Assembly (NCBI GenBank): GCA_938083085.1
Contig: CALLKX010000103.1
Span: 1-45,874, forward strand
Source of the DNA: an uncultured bacterium
Lineage (GTDB): Bacteria > Planctomycetota > UBA1135 > GCA-002686595
Reading direction: 5' to 3'
DNA: 45,874 nucleotides
Made by a program: the position numbers and the translations under genes. Positions within the stretch are counted from its first letter, which is position 1; every line of letters starts with the position of its first letter. Below the pieces are notes generated by a model. The model was not told where the DNA came from. It did not search any database and saw nothing but the letters and a program-made list of their open reading frames with translations. Positions 10,913-19,677 of this stretch are shown piece by piece.

Positions 10913-11196
10913 GACGGGCCGACTCGGACGCCGCCCCCCCAAGGGCGCCCTCGCAGCCATCCACGGCCCACCGAGCGAGCGACCCTCCATCCAGCCCCAA
11001 GCGCCCGCGCTGGCCCGGCCGCGGGTCCGCTCCACCCGTCCCTGGGTCAGCCGCGGATCGCTCCCCGGGCACCCCCGAGCCCAGAGGAGGTCCGCGTCCC
11101 CGTCGTGGAAGGGAACGTCGGATCAGCAACCATGGGGAAGGGAGGCAGCCGCTAGCTTGGAGGAGCGCTCCTGCCCCACACCGCTGCCCCTGAACG
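10913..11196. other. Intergenic gap before the TPR lipoprotein
   Basis: This 284-base GC-rich gap contains no recognisable gene, strong hairpin or repeat. It must carry the promoter of the following two-gene unit, but no clear element can be pointed to. Confidence 0.4.
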
Positions 11197-12894
11197 ATGA
11201 AGCTCTCCCTTCCCATCGCCCCGGCCCTCGCCCCGGCCCTCCTCTTCGCCTCCTGCCAGTTCGGCGCCGGAAGCGCCGAGCCGCTCGAGGCGCCCGTCTC
11301 CGACCACCTTGAGACCGACGCCTCCAGGGCCCAACGGTTCGATGAGATCGGCCCCTATCGCCGAGCGGTGACGACCTCGTCCGAGGAGGCCCAGCGGTAC
11401 TTCGACCAGGGGCTCGCGTGGATGTACAGCTTCAACCACGACGAGGCGATCCGCTCCTTTGCGAGGGCCGCAGAGCTCGACCCCGCCTGCGCCATGGCCT
11501 GGTGGGGCATCTCGATCTGCGAGGGTCCGAACTACAACGACCCGGTCATGACGGACGAGCGCTCGGGCGCCGCGTGGTCTGCGCTGAAGGAGGCCGAGGC
11601 CAGGGCAGGCAACACAAGCCCCGTGGAGCGCGGCCTGATTGAGGCTCTCGCCGCGCGCTATGCGTTCCCCTGGCCAGAGGACCGGACGGCGCTCAACGAG
11701 GCCTACGCCGCGGCCATGGAGGCGCTTCTCGTCCGCTTCCCCGAAGACCCCGAGGTCGGGACCCTGTACGGCGAGTCCCTGATGGTCCTGCGCCCCTGGC
11801 AGCTCTACACCATCGACCGCTTGCCCGAAGCTGACACCGCCAAGATCACCGCCACACTCGAGGCCGTGCTCGAGAAGCACCCGAACAATCCGGGCGCCAA
11901 CCACCTCTACATTCACGCCATCGAGCCGAGCCTCGAGCCCGAGCGCGCGCTCGCCGCGGCGGACCGCCTGCGGAACCAGATCCCGGTCTCGGGCCACATG
12001 AACCACATGCCGTCGCACATCTACGTGCAGACCGGCGACTGGGAGAAGTCGATCGTCCAGAACCGGGCGGCCATGCGCCGGGACACCACCTACCTGGAGC
12101 GCTCCCCCGAGCAGGGCATCCAGCACATGTACATCGTGCACAACGCCCACATGCTGGCGTACTCCGCGATGATGGTCGGCCAGGAGACCGAGGCCATGGA
12201 GGCCGCACGCTCCATGCTGCCGGGCATCCCCGCCGAGATGCTCCCCGCGGTGGCGGGCTTCATCGACCTTTGGATGTGCTCGGTCTACGACGTACAGAAG
12301 CGCTTCGGGCGCTGGGATGCGATCCTCGCCGAGCCGGCGCCCCCCGAGGTGCTGCCCATCACGACCGCGATGTGGCGCGCGCACCGGGCCGTCGCCTACG
12401 CGGCGAAGAAGGACTTCGAGCGCGCCCAGGCCGAGTACGAGCTCTTCCAGGCCGCCGCCGCGGCCTTCCCCGAGGACCAGATGACCGGGCCCGATGCGAT
12501 CCGCCGGGTCCTGGAGGTCAGCGACCACTTCATCGCCGGCGAGATCGCCCTGCAGCGGGGCGAGTGGGACCTGGCCATCGCCTCCCTCAAGCAGGCGATC
12601 GAGGTCGAGGACTCCCTGAGCTACGGCGAGCCGCCCCAGTGGCTCCAGCCGACGCGGCACACCCTCGGGGCAGTCCTGCTCGAGGCCGGGCGTCCCGACG
12701 AGGCAGAGGCCGTGTACCTCTCCGACCTCGAGAGGTGGCCCGGCAACGGATGGTCCCTCCTGGGCCTCTCCAAGGCGCTGCGCGCACAGGGCAAGCTCGA
12801 TGCCGCTGCCGCGGCTCAGGAGCGCTACGAAGCCGCGTGGAAGGGCGCCGACCGGCCCGTCACCTCGAGCTGCCTCTGCCTCCCCGACGCGTGA
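11197..12894 (+). CDS. TPR-repeat lipoprotein
   Basis: This is a probable envelope-anchored protein built from tetratricopeptide repeats, which normally mediate protein-protein contacts. The 565 residues begin with a signal ending at Cys20 (LLFASC). TPR-like helices follow, for example YFDQGLAWMYSFNHDEAIRS with AAELDP at about 68-95, and further repeats occur near residues 390-540. The centre has conserved-looking HPNNPGANHLYIHAIE and SGHMNHMPSHIYV stretches, rich in His, as in a widespread family of uncharacterised TPR proteins. Its stop TGA shares one base with the ATG of the next SGNH-hydrolase gene, so the two are probably co-translated and co-localised. The exact role is unknown. Confidence 0.8.
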   Translation: MKLSLPIAPALAPALLFASCQFGAGSAEPLEAPVSDHLETDASRAQRFDEIGPYRRAVTTSSEEAQRYFDQGLAWMYSFNHDEAIRSFARAAELDPACAMAWWGISICEGPNYNDPVMTDERSGAAWSALKEAEARAGNTSPVERGLIEALAARYAFPWPEDRTALNEAYAAAMEALLVRFPEDPEVGTLYGESLMVLRPWQLYTIDRLPEADTAKITATLEAVLEKHPNNPGANHLYIHAIEPSLEPERALAAADRLRNQIPVSGHMNHMPSHIYVQTGDWEKSIVQNRAAMRRDTTYLERSPEQGIQHMYIVHNAHMLAYSAMMVGQETEAMEAARSMLPGIPAEMLPAVAGFIDLWMCSVYDVQKRFGRWDAILAEPAPPEVLPITTAMWRAHRAVAYAAKKDFERAQAEYELFQAAAAAFPEDQMTGPDAIRRVLEVSDHFIAGEIALQRGEWDLAIASLKQAIEVEDSLSYGEPPQWLQPTRHTLGAVLLEAGRPDEAEAVYLSDLERWPGNGWSLLGLSKALRAQGKLDAAAAAQERYEAAWKGADRPVTSSCLCLPDA

Positions 12895-13625
12895 TGCGCT
12901 GGCACCTCCTCTCGATCGTCGCGGTCGCGCTGACCGGCTGCTTCGCGCCGGGGGCCTCGGCGCCGCCGCGCCCTCCGCGTCCCGTCATCCCCGAAGGTGA
13001 GAACCCGGAGCGCTGGGTCGACGCGCTCGAGGGCTTTGACGAGCAGGCCGCGCAATCCGTGGCCGTGGACCGCCCGGTGGTCTTCGTGGGCAGCTCGAGC
13101 ATCCGACTCTGGAGCTCCCTCGGAGAGGACATGGCGCCGGTACCCGTGATCAACCGAGGGTTTGGAGGATCAAAGATCTTCGACACCCTCTACTGGGCGG
13201 ACCGCCTCGTCACCCAGTACGACCCTACGCTCGTGGTGGTCTTCAGCGGCACCAACGACATCAAGGGGGAGGCCCCGCGGCCCGCCGCCTGGGTCGCCCA
13301 GCGCTTCGACGAGCTAGTGATCCGGCTCCGTGACCTCGGGTGCGAAGCGCCCCTCGTCTACCTCGCAATCAGCCCGACGCCGAGCCGGGCCGAGCACCTC
13401 TCCGTCGTCCTGGAGACGAACCGGCTCATCGAGGAGCGTTGCGCGCAGGACGAGCGCCTCCACTTCCTCGACACCGCGAGCCAGCTGCTCAACGCCGAGG
13501 GGCAGCCCGAACCGCGCTGGTTCCGGAAAGACCGGCTCCACCTGAACGCCGAGGGATACTCCGCGTGGACGGCGACGATCCGTCCGCTGGTGCAGCGTCT
13601 CGACCGGTCCGAGCGGGTGCGCTAG
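12894..13625 (+). CDS. SGNH-family hydrolase lipoprotein
   Basis: This is a predicted secreted esterase/lipase of the GDSL-like (PAF-acetylhydrolase-type) group. From the ATG at 12894 it has 243 residues. The lipoprotein signal LTGC has Cys16, followed by a Pro-rich linker. The nucleophile block is GSSSI (66-70, a GSS variant of GDS, Ser68). The oxyanion block is GTND (119-122), and the Asp-His pair is in DRLHLN (Asp214, His217). All catalytic positions are present, so it is probably active. It overlaps the TPR lipoprotein by one base (TGATG), and both carry lipoprotein signals, suggesting they work together at the envelope. An open upstream extension of the frame is a shadow. Confidence 0.85.
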   Translation: MRWHLLSIVAVALTGCFAPGASAPPRPPRPVIPEGENPERWVDALEGFDEQAAQSVAVDRPVVFVGSSSIRLWSSLGEDMAPVPVINRGFGGSKIFDTLYWADRLVTQYDPTLVVVFSGTNDIKGEAPRPAAWVAQRFDELVIRLRDLGCEAPLVYLAISPTPSRAEHLSVVLETNRLIEERCAQDERLHFLDTASQLLNAEGQPEPRWFRKDRLHLNAEGYSAWTATIRPLVQRLDRSERVR

Positions 13626-13636
13626 AGCGGCAGAGC

Positions 13637-13668
13637 GCTCCGCCAATCGAGCCCATCTCCCGCGGAGC
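13637..13668. terminator. Possible bidirectional terminator hairpin
   Basis: GCTCCGC (13637-13643) and GCGGAGC (13662-13668) form a 7-base inverted repeat with an 18-base loop. It lies in the 118-base gap between the convergent hydrolase and PdeM genes. No T-run follows, so the call rests on position and pairing only. Confidence 0.35.
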
Positions 13669-13743
13669 CTCCCCTCAAGGACGCCTCCCGTCCAAGCCGG
13701 CTTGACCAACCCTTACGGCGGACGGGCTCTGCGGCAGCAGCCA

Positions 13744-14403
13744 TCAGCGGCAAAGGGCTCGTGGTACCTCGAGGACCGCGGAGGGGGTCACGGCGTACAT
13801 CCGATCTCCCGCATCTCCCGACACGACCTGGAGCCCCGTGAACTGGCCGAAGGCCGGGAGAATGAGCCCCTCCTCCTTCTCCCAGAAGACCGGGAGCCGC
13901 GCGCGGTCTGTCCCGTCCATGAGCCTCACGCCTGGGTGCACGTGCCCCGCCACGAAGGGCCCCTCGCCCTCCGGGTGGTGGCGGTAGACGAGCCCGTTGC
14001 GCCGCAGGGGTTCGGCGACGGCCCGGAGCTCCAGCCGCTCGATGAACTCCACGGCATGCCGGTCGTGGTTCCCACGGACCAGCGTCACCTCGAGGTCCGA
14101 CCGGTCCAAGAGCCACCTCGAGAAGGTCCGCGCCGTGGGGCTGTCGGGCTCGACCTCATCGTGGAACAGGTCCCCCAGCAGGGTCAGCCGCCGGGCTCCA
14201 AGGCGCGCCACGAGCGCGTCGATTCGCTCCAGCTCGCGGCGGGTCGTCCCGGGCGGCATGGCCCGTCCCGCTCGCCTGAACGCGGCGGCCTTGCCGATGT
14301 GCACGTCCGCGACCAGGAGCTCACCCTCCGCCGGCCGGAAGGCGGCGCGCTCGGGGCACAGGCGGAGCGTCACCCCGCCGAGTTCAATATCGAGGTCCTT
14401 CAA
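13744..14403 (-). CDS. pdeM: Ligase-associated DNA damage response phosphoesterase PdeM
   Basis: This is a calcineurin-like metallophosphoesterase of the family always encoded with the exo-lig-lhr cluster; Pseudomonas homologues have phosphodiesterase activity. The 219 residues carry the two-metal motifs in order: DVH (Asp33, His35), GDLFHD, GNHDRH and GHVHPG, with the early ADVHIGKAAAFRRAG signature of this subfamily. It is the last gene of the five-gene minus-strand operon. Its start is TTG at 14403, overlapping the helicase stop by four bases (TTGA). Such a weak start within a stop codon implies reinitiation and probably low yield. It converges on the SGNH-hydrolase gene. Confidence 0.9.
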   Translation of the reverse strand: MKDLDIELGGVTLRLCPERAAFRPAEGELLVADVHIGKAAAFRRAGRAMPPGTTRRELERIDALVARLGARRLTLLGDLFHDEVEPDSPTARTFSRWLLDRSDLEVTLVRGNHDRHAVEFIERLELRAVAEPLRRNGLVYRHHPEGEGPFVAGHVHPGVRLMDGTDRARLPVFWEKEEGLILPAFGQFTGLQVVSGDAGDRMYAVTPSAVLEVPRALCR

Positions 14404-16952
14404 GCGTCCTTCCTCCGCTCTCCGGTCACGCTCTGCCTATCGGCGCCTGGCGTCGCTGGGTGCGGAGCCGCCGCGACGGACGAACGCGCCTGGAGCCGCT
14501 CAGCCATCTGACGCACGCGATCCTCCCAGGACTCCGACGAGACACGCTCGCGGACGCGCTCTGCCCAGAGGGGGAAGCCGAGCGGCGTTAGCGAACCGGG
14601 CCGCTCCACGTGAATCGTCCGGCTCCTTAGCTCCTCCAGCCCCGCCCGCAGCCGCGAGAACTCCAGGGTCCGCTCCATCACCTCCCGCCGCGCTTGCTCA
14701 AGCAGCAGGTTCTCCGGGTCGTGCTCGGTCAGGACATCGAACACGAGCCCAGCCGAGGCCTGGAGCTGCCGCTGGCCCTTCCGGGCGCCCGGCAGGCCCT
14801 GCTGAACCAGCCCCGACACGCGCGCGATCTCGCGGAAGTGACGGCGAGCAAGCCCGGACCCGTCGAGGCAGGCGAGCAGGTCCTCGAGGAGCCCCTCCGG
14901 CGTGAGCAGCTCGGCCCACTCGTCGTCCCCCACCGGCAGCTCCGTCCGCGTCACCAGCTCGAGCCCCCAGTCGTTCACCGCCTGGGTGACGGTGACCTTC
15001 GCCGCGCGCGTCGCTCGCCACGCGAGGAGCGCGGCGAGGCCCTCGTGCACGATCCGTCCCTCGAGCGGGAACAGGAAGGCGTGATCACCGTCCCGGGTCC
15101 GCACCCGCTCGATGAGCAGCTCGTCGGGCTCGGGGATGCGGGACACCGCCGCCTGGCGCGCAAAGAGCGGCGCCACGCCGTCGAGCTCCGGGGCCCCGGA
15201 GGTCTCACCGGTCCTGAGGGTCTCCTTCACCGACGACATGGCCCGACGCACGGCCTTAGCGAGCTCGCTCGAGAGCGGCATGCGGCCGCCGAACCAGCGA
15301 GGCACCAGGGTCGCGGGCTTGGAGGCCACGCGGACGATAGCCGCGGCGTCCTCGACCTTGATCAGCTCGAGCGAGCGCCCGGAGAAGGTGAACGCGTCCC
15401 CCGGACGGAGGCGAGAGACGAAGACCTCCTCTATGGTCCCAAGCCGACGGCCGCCGCGGAACTTCACGTCGAGGCTGCCGTAGCCAACGATGGTGCCGAT
15501 GTTGAGGCGATGGTCTCGCGCGGTCCGGCGGGAGGCGATGACGAGCTTGCCCCCCTTGCCCTCCACCACCCGAGCGTAGCGCTCGTAGCCGGCGAGGGTC
15601 TCCCCGCCGAAGCGGGTGAAGTCGAGGGCCCAGGTCCACTCCTCGTCCGAGAGGTCGCGGAAGGCGTGCGTCGTGCGCACCTCCTCGAGGAGCTCATCCG
15701 GGAGAAAGCCGCCCCCCACGGCGACGGTCACGATGTGCTGGGCGAGCACGTCGAGGGGCCGCTGGAGAGCCGCCCGCGGCTCCGAATCACCCCGCTCAAG
15801 CGCCTCCCGGGCGGCGGCGAACTCGACCAACTCGAGGGCGTGGGTTGGCACGCACAAGAGGCGGCTGCTGAGCCCCGGGGCGTGCCCTGAACGACCGGCC
15901 CGCTGGGCGAGGCGCGCGATGCCCTTGGGGCTGCCCACCTGCACGACGAGGTCCACGGGCGAGAAGTCCACCCCAAGGTCCAGCGAAGACGTCGCCACGA
16001 CCGCCCGATAGCGACCGGCCGCGAGCCCGGCTTCCACCTCGGCCCGCTGCTCCCGATCGAGGGATCCGTGGTGCAGCGCGATGCGGTCTCGCTCGTCGTA
16101 GCGCGCGTAGCAGAGCGCCTGGTACCAGCGCTCCGCCTGGGCGCGCGTATTCGTGAAGACCAGCGCGGTACGCGCCGAGTCCAGGGCCGCCGCGACCTCA
16201 TCGAGCAGGCGCAGCCCCATGTGCCCCGCCCAGGGGAAGCACTCGATCTCGCGGGGCACCACCGACCGCACCTCCAACGCCCGGCGCCGATCGCTCTCCA
16301 CCAGCGCCCCTGCGTCCGTGCCCGGCCCTGACCCAAGGAGCGACTCCATCGCCTCCGGCAGGTTCCCCAGGGTCGCCGAGAGGCCCCAGGTGCGGAGGCC
16401 CGGTGCAAGGCGACGGAGGCGAGCCAGCCCGAGTTCGGTCTGAACCCCGCGCTTGGTCCCGAAGAGTTCGTGCCACTCGTCCACCACGACACACTGCAGC
16501 TGGGCGAAGCGCTCCGCAGCGTCCTCGCGGCTCAGCAGCACCGAGAGCGACTCCGGCGTCGTCACCAGCGCCGTCGGAAGCCGGCGCGATTGCCGCCCCC
16601 GCTCCGTGCTGTTGGTATCCCCCGTGCGCCCCTCGACCAACCACCCCGGCGCGACCTCCCCGGTCACCTCTCGGAGGTTCTTGACCAGGTCCTGAGCGAG
16701 CGCCCTCATAGGAGTGATCCAGAGCACCGCCAGCGGCGGCGCGTCCCCCCTCTTGGACGGGACCTCGGCAGCGCCGGGTGCTCCCGCGCCCTCCATCACG
16801 GGCCCGAGCCAGGCGGCCAGCGTCTTCCCGAAGCCGGTGGGCACGTGAACGAGCCCGCTCTCCCCAGCGAGGTAGCGACGCCAGACCTCCCGCTGGAATG
16901 GGAAGGGGGTCCAGCCTCGCCCCTTGAACCAGGCCTCGACGGAGCTGATCAC
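14400..16952 (-). CDS. lhr: Ligase-associated DEXH-box helicase (Lhr-type)
   Basis: This is a superfamily 2 ATP-dependent 3'-5' DNA helicase/translocase of the Lhr-Core type, acting in DNA repair. The 850 residues include Walker A PTGFGKT (38-44), TPMRALA, TTPESL, Walker B DEWH (158-161) and SATLGN. Domain 2 has VVATSSLDLGVDF and the arginine-finger motif QRAGRSGH. The winged-helix and Lhr beta-barrel C-terminal domains fill the rest, with IASRRTARDHRLNIGTI typical of the family. Start codon GTG at 16952 overlaps the ligase stop (GTGA), and its own stop overlaps the PdeM start. Length and motif set are those of a complete protein. Confidence 0.93.
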   Translation of the reverse strand: MISSVEAWFKGRGWTPFPFQREVWRRYLAGESGLVHVPTGFGKTLAAWLGPVMEGAGAPGAAEVPSKRGDAPPLAVLWITPMRALAQDLVKNLREVTGEVAPGWLVEGRTGDTNSTERGRQSRRLPTALVTTPESLSVLLSREDAAERFAQLQCVVVDEWHELFGTKRGVQTELGLARLRRLAPGLRTWGLSATLGNLPEAMESLLGSGPGTDAGALVESDRRRALEVRSVVPREIECFPWAGHMGLRLLDEVAAALDSARTALVFTNTRAQAERWYQALCYARYDERDRIALHHGSLDREQRAEVEAGLAAGRYRAVVATSSLDLGVDFSPVDLVVQVGSPKGIARLAQRAGRSGHAPGLSSRLLCVPTHALELVEFAAAREALERGDSEPRAALQRPLDVLAQHIVTVAVGGGFLPDELLEEVRTTHAFRDLSDEEWTWALDFTRFGGETLAGYERYARVVEGKGGKLVIASRRTARDHRLNIGTIVGYGSLDVKFRGGRRLGTIEEVFVSRLRPGDAFTFSGRSLELIKVEDAAAIVRVASKPATLVPRWFGGRMPLSSELAKAVRRAMSSVKETLRTGETSGAPELDGVAPLFARQAAVSRIPEPDELLIERVRTRDGDHAFLFPLEGRIVHEGLAALLAWRATRAAKVTVTQAVNDWGLELVTRTELPVGDDEWAELLTPEGLLEDLLACLDGSGLARRHFREIARVSGLVQQGLPGARKGQRQLQASAGLVFDVLTEHDPENLLLEQARREVMERTLEFSRLRAGLEELRSRTIHVERPGSLTPLGFPLWAERVRERVSSESWEDRVRQMAERLQARSSVAAAPHPATPGADRQSVTGERRKDA

Positions 16953-18577
16953 GAGGGCTCCCCCATCAGCGCTCGGACGGACTCGAGCGTGTCGGCGTCA
17001 GCCGGCGCCTTGTCTTCCCGCCAGCGTGCGATCCGCGGGAAGCGGAGGGAGAGACCCGCCTTGTGCCGCGTGCTCGGCTGGATCCCCTCGAAGGCGATCT
17101 CGAAGACGAGCTCCGGTTCGACGACGCGGACGGGCCCGAAGCGATCGATGATGTGACGGCGGACAAAGGCGTCCACGCGACGGATCTCCTTGTCCGTCAG
17201 CCCCGAGTACGCCTTCGCCACGGGGACCAGCTCCCCGTCGTTCCAGACGGCGAGAGTGTAGTCCGTATAGAGCGAGGCACGCCGGCCGTGGCCTCGCTGC
17301 GCGTAGACCAGCACCACGTCGAGGGTGAACGGATCCACCTTCCACTTCCACCAGTCGCCGCGCGGCCGCCCGGCCCGATACGGGGCGTCGAGGCGCTTGA
17401 GCATCAGCCCCTCCACGCCCCGCTCCCGCGCCGTCGCGCGCGCGTCAGCGAGGGCCTCCCAGCTGCTCCCCTCCACCACGTCCGCCACCGCGAGCCGCGG
17501 GAGTGACGCGCGCCGTACGAGGGTCTCCAGGCGGCGTCTCCGCTCCGCCGTGGGGAGCGGGCGCAGGTCCTCGCCGGCCTCCTCGAGGAGGTCGTAGGCC
17601 ATCAGCCGGACGGGGACCTCTTCGCGGAGCTTCTTGCTGACTGACTTGCGCTGGATGCGCCGCTGAAGCTGATGGAAGCCCATGGGCCGATCGCCATCCC
17701 AGGCGAGCAGCTCCCCGTCGATCACGGTCCCCGCTTGGAGCTCACCGAGCTCCTCGACGATCTCCGGGAACCCGCCGTTCACGAGGTCGCCGCCCCGAGA
17801 CCACAGGACCGACTCCTCGCCCCGGCGCACAGCCTGCGCGCGAATGCCGTCCCACTTCCACTCGGCCTGGAAGTCCGCGGCGGCGCCGAGGTCCTCGACC
17901 TCGGGCGGGACGGCGTGCGCCAGGAAGAAGGGGTAGGGCCGCAGAGGGTCGCCCCCCTCATCCTCCGACATGAGCGCCTCCCACGCCTCCGCCGTCGGCT
18001 GCCAGCGCCCCGCGAGGCGGTGCATCATCGTGGCTCGATCCACGCCGGCGACCTTCGCCAGCGCCCGCGCCACGAGCCCGCCGGCCACCCCCACCCGGAA
18101 GCCGCCCGAGATGAGCTTGTGGAAGAGGAAACGCTCGCCCGCCTCCAGCGCGCCCCAGGTCTCCAGGACCAGCGCGCGCTGGGCCTCCAGCTCGAGCCCC
18201 GCGAGTCCGATCACTCGCCGCTCGATGAAGTCCGCCAGCCCCTCGAGCTGGCCCTCGTGGTCGACGCCGCGTTCACCGTCGCCGCTGCCGCTGCCATCGC
18301 CGCGGCAAACCAGCAGCGCGATCGTCTCCGCCAGGTCGCCCACTGCGTCGTAACTCTCCTCCACCAACCAGAGCGGGAGCCCGCTCTCCTCGGCGGCCCA
18401 CTCCCGCAGGTGCCTCGTGTTCACGGTCCGCCGCCCACGCCGGCCGAGCAACAGGTGCGCGGCCCATGCAGCGTCCGCCGCTGGGGCCGCCTCGAAGTAC
18501 GCCACGAGCGCAGCCTCCTTGCGGGATGTACGCGACGTGGCGTCGAGCGCCTGATAGAGCCCGTGAAACCTCCTCAT
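16949..18577 (-). CDS. lig: ATP-dependent DNA ligase (Lhr/exo-associated type)
   Basis: This enzyme seals nicks using ATP through a covalent lysyl-AMP. The 542 residues contain an N-terminal helical DNA-binding domain (about 1-200). The adenylyltransferase domain has motif I KWDG (Lys241 is the predicted nucleophile), then SRGGD, the DGELLAWDG motif, EGLMLKRLDAPY and WWKWKVDPF. A C-terminal OB domain ends with GIQPSTRHKAGLSLRFPRI, typical of this group. It belongs to the clade encoded with Lhr, exonuclease and PdeM. It overlaps the exonuclease stop at its ATG (18577) and the helicase start at its own stop, four bases each. Residues 93-104 form a Gly/Ser/Asp-rich insert that looks like a flexible linker. 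Confidence 0.93.
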   Translation of the reverse strand: MRRFHGLYQALDATSRTSRKEAALVAYFEAAPAADAAWAAHLLLGRRGRRTVNTRHLREWAAEESGLPLWLVEESYDAVGDLAETIALLVCRGDGSGSGDGERGVDHEGQLEGLADFIERRVIGLAGLELEAQRALVLETWGALEAGERFLFHKLISGGFRVGVAGGLVARALAKVAGVDRATMMHRLAGRWQPTAEAWEALMSEDEGGDPLRPYPFFLAHAVPPEVEDLGAAADFQAEWKWDGIRAQAVRRGEESVLWSRGGDLVNGGFPEIVEELGELQAGTVIDGELLAWDGDRPMGFHQLQRRIQRKSVSKKLREEVPVRLMAYDLLEEAGEDLRPLPTAERRRRLETLVRRASLPRLAVADVVEGSSWEALADARATARERGVEGLMLKRLDAPYRAGRPRGDWWKWKVDPFTLDVVLVYAQRGHGRRASLYTDYTLAVWNDGELVPVAKAYSGLTDKEIRRVDAFVRRHIIDRFGPVRVVEPELVFEIAFEGIQPSTRHKAGLSLRFPRIARWREDKAPADADTLESVRALMGEPS

Positions 18578-19677
18578 GCCGGCTCCTGCGTCTCGTCATC
18601 AACGGCCGCGGCGCGGGGCGCTTCCTCCACGAGGGTGGCGGTCGCGGCCTCGGGGTCCGAGGGCTTCGCCTCCTCGGCTCCGTCACCCTCACCCTCGAAG
18701 CGGCTCGCCAGCGGCTCAGCCTGCAGTCCGCGCTCCTCGGAGAGATAGCGCACCAACGGATCCACGTAGCCGTGCGTCACCAGGACGCGCGAGGCGCCGG
18801 TGGCCTCGATGGCACCCAGGAGACCGCGCCAGTCGGCGTGATCCGAGACGGTGAAGCCCTGGTCGAAGCCCCGCCGGCGCCGCGGCCCGCGCAGGGTCAT
18901 CCAGCCCGAGGCGAACGCGGTGGAGACGTCCCCGAATTTCCTCATCCAGGGCGTGCCGTTGGCCGACGGCGGCGCGATCACCAACCCGTGGCCGCGGACC
19001 TCCTTGGCCACCTCCACCGAGGCATAGCGGGTCGGCGGCAGCTCGATCCCCTGGTCCCGATAGGGGCCGAGGAGCTTGTCAAGGGCGCCATGAACCGCGA
19101 TAGGTCCAGGGGGGTCGTTGAGCCCCGCGAGGAGCCGCTGGGACTTGCCCAGGGCGTAGGCGCACAGGAGGCTGGTACGACCGCTGGCAGCGTTGCCCTC
19201 CCACCAGGCGCGCACCTCCCGGGCTACGACCTCGGGGTCAGGCCACTGAAAGACGGGGAGGCCGAAGGTGCTCTCGCTGATGAAGACATCGCACGGCACA
19301 GCCTCGAAGGCCGCGCAGGTCGGATCGCTCCCCGTCTTGTAGTCGCCGCCGACCACCCAGACCTCGCCGGCGCGCTCGATCCGGACCTGGGCTGAACCGA
19401 GGATGTGACCGGCCGGGTGGAAGCTCACCTGGACGCCGCCAATGGTGAGACGCTCCCCGTACTCGAGACCGTCCACCACCGCGCCTGGGTGGGTCCGAAG
19501 CCGCACGAGCTCGGCCCCCGGGGCGGCCGTCAGATAGCGCCCGGACCCGGGGCGCGTGTGGTCCGCGTGGGCGTGCGTCACCACCGCCCGGTCCACGGGT
19601 CGCCACGGGTCGATATGAAATCCACCCGCCTCACACCAGAGGCCCGCCTCGGTGGTCGTGACGAGGTCGCCTTTCAT
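18574..19677 (-). CDS. Ligase-associated MBL-fold DNA exonuclease
   Basis: This is a metallo-beta-lactamase/beta-CASP nuclease related to SNM1 and CPSF73; homologues of the cluster are 5' exonucleases on DNA. The 367 residues have the zinc motif THAHADH (His35, His37, Asp39, His40), then GHILGSAQ, GDYKTG, SESTFGLP and the late SDHADW and VTHGY histidines. The last 50 residues are acidic and Ala-rich and look disordered. The ATG at 19677 overlaps the stop of the photolyase fusion by four bases (ATGA), and its stop overlaps the ligase ATG in the same way. It is therefore second in the five-gene unit. Confidence 0.92.
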   Translation of the reverse strand: MKGDLVTTTEAGLWCEAGGFHIDPWRPVDRAVVTHAHADHTRPGSGRYLTAAPGAELVRLRTHPGAVVDGLEYGERLTIGGVQVSFHPAGHILGSAQVRIERAGEVWVVGGDYKTGSDPTCAAFEAVPCDVFISESTFGLPVFQWPDPEVVAREVRAWWEGNAASGRTSLLCAYALGKSQRLLAGLNDPPGPIAVHGALDKLLGPYRDQGIELPPTRYASVEVAKEVRGHGLVIAPPSANGTPWMRKFGDVSTAFASGWMTLRGPRRRRGFDQGFTVSDHADWRGLLGAIEATGASRVLVTHGYVDPLVRYLSEERGLQAEPLASRFEGEGDGAEEAKPSDPEAATATLVEEAPRAAAVDDETQEPA

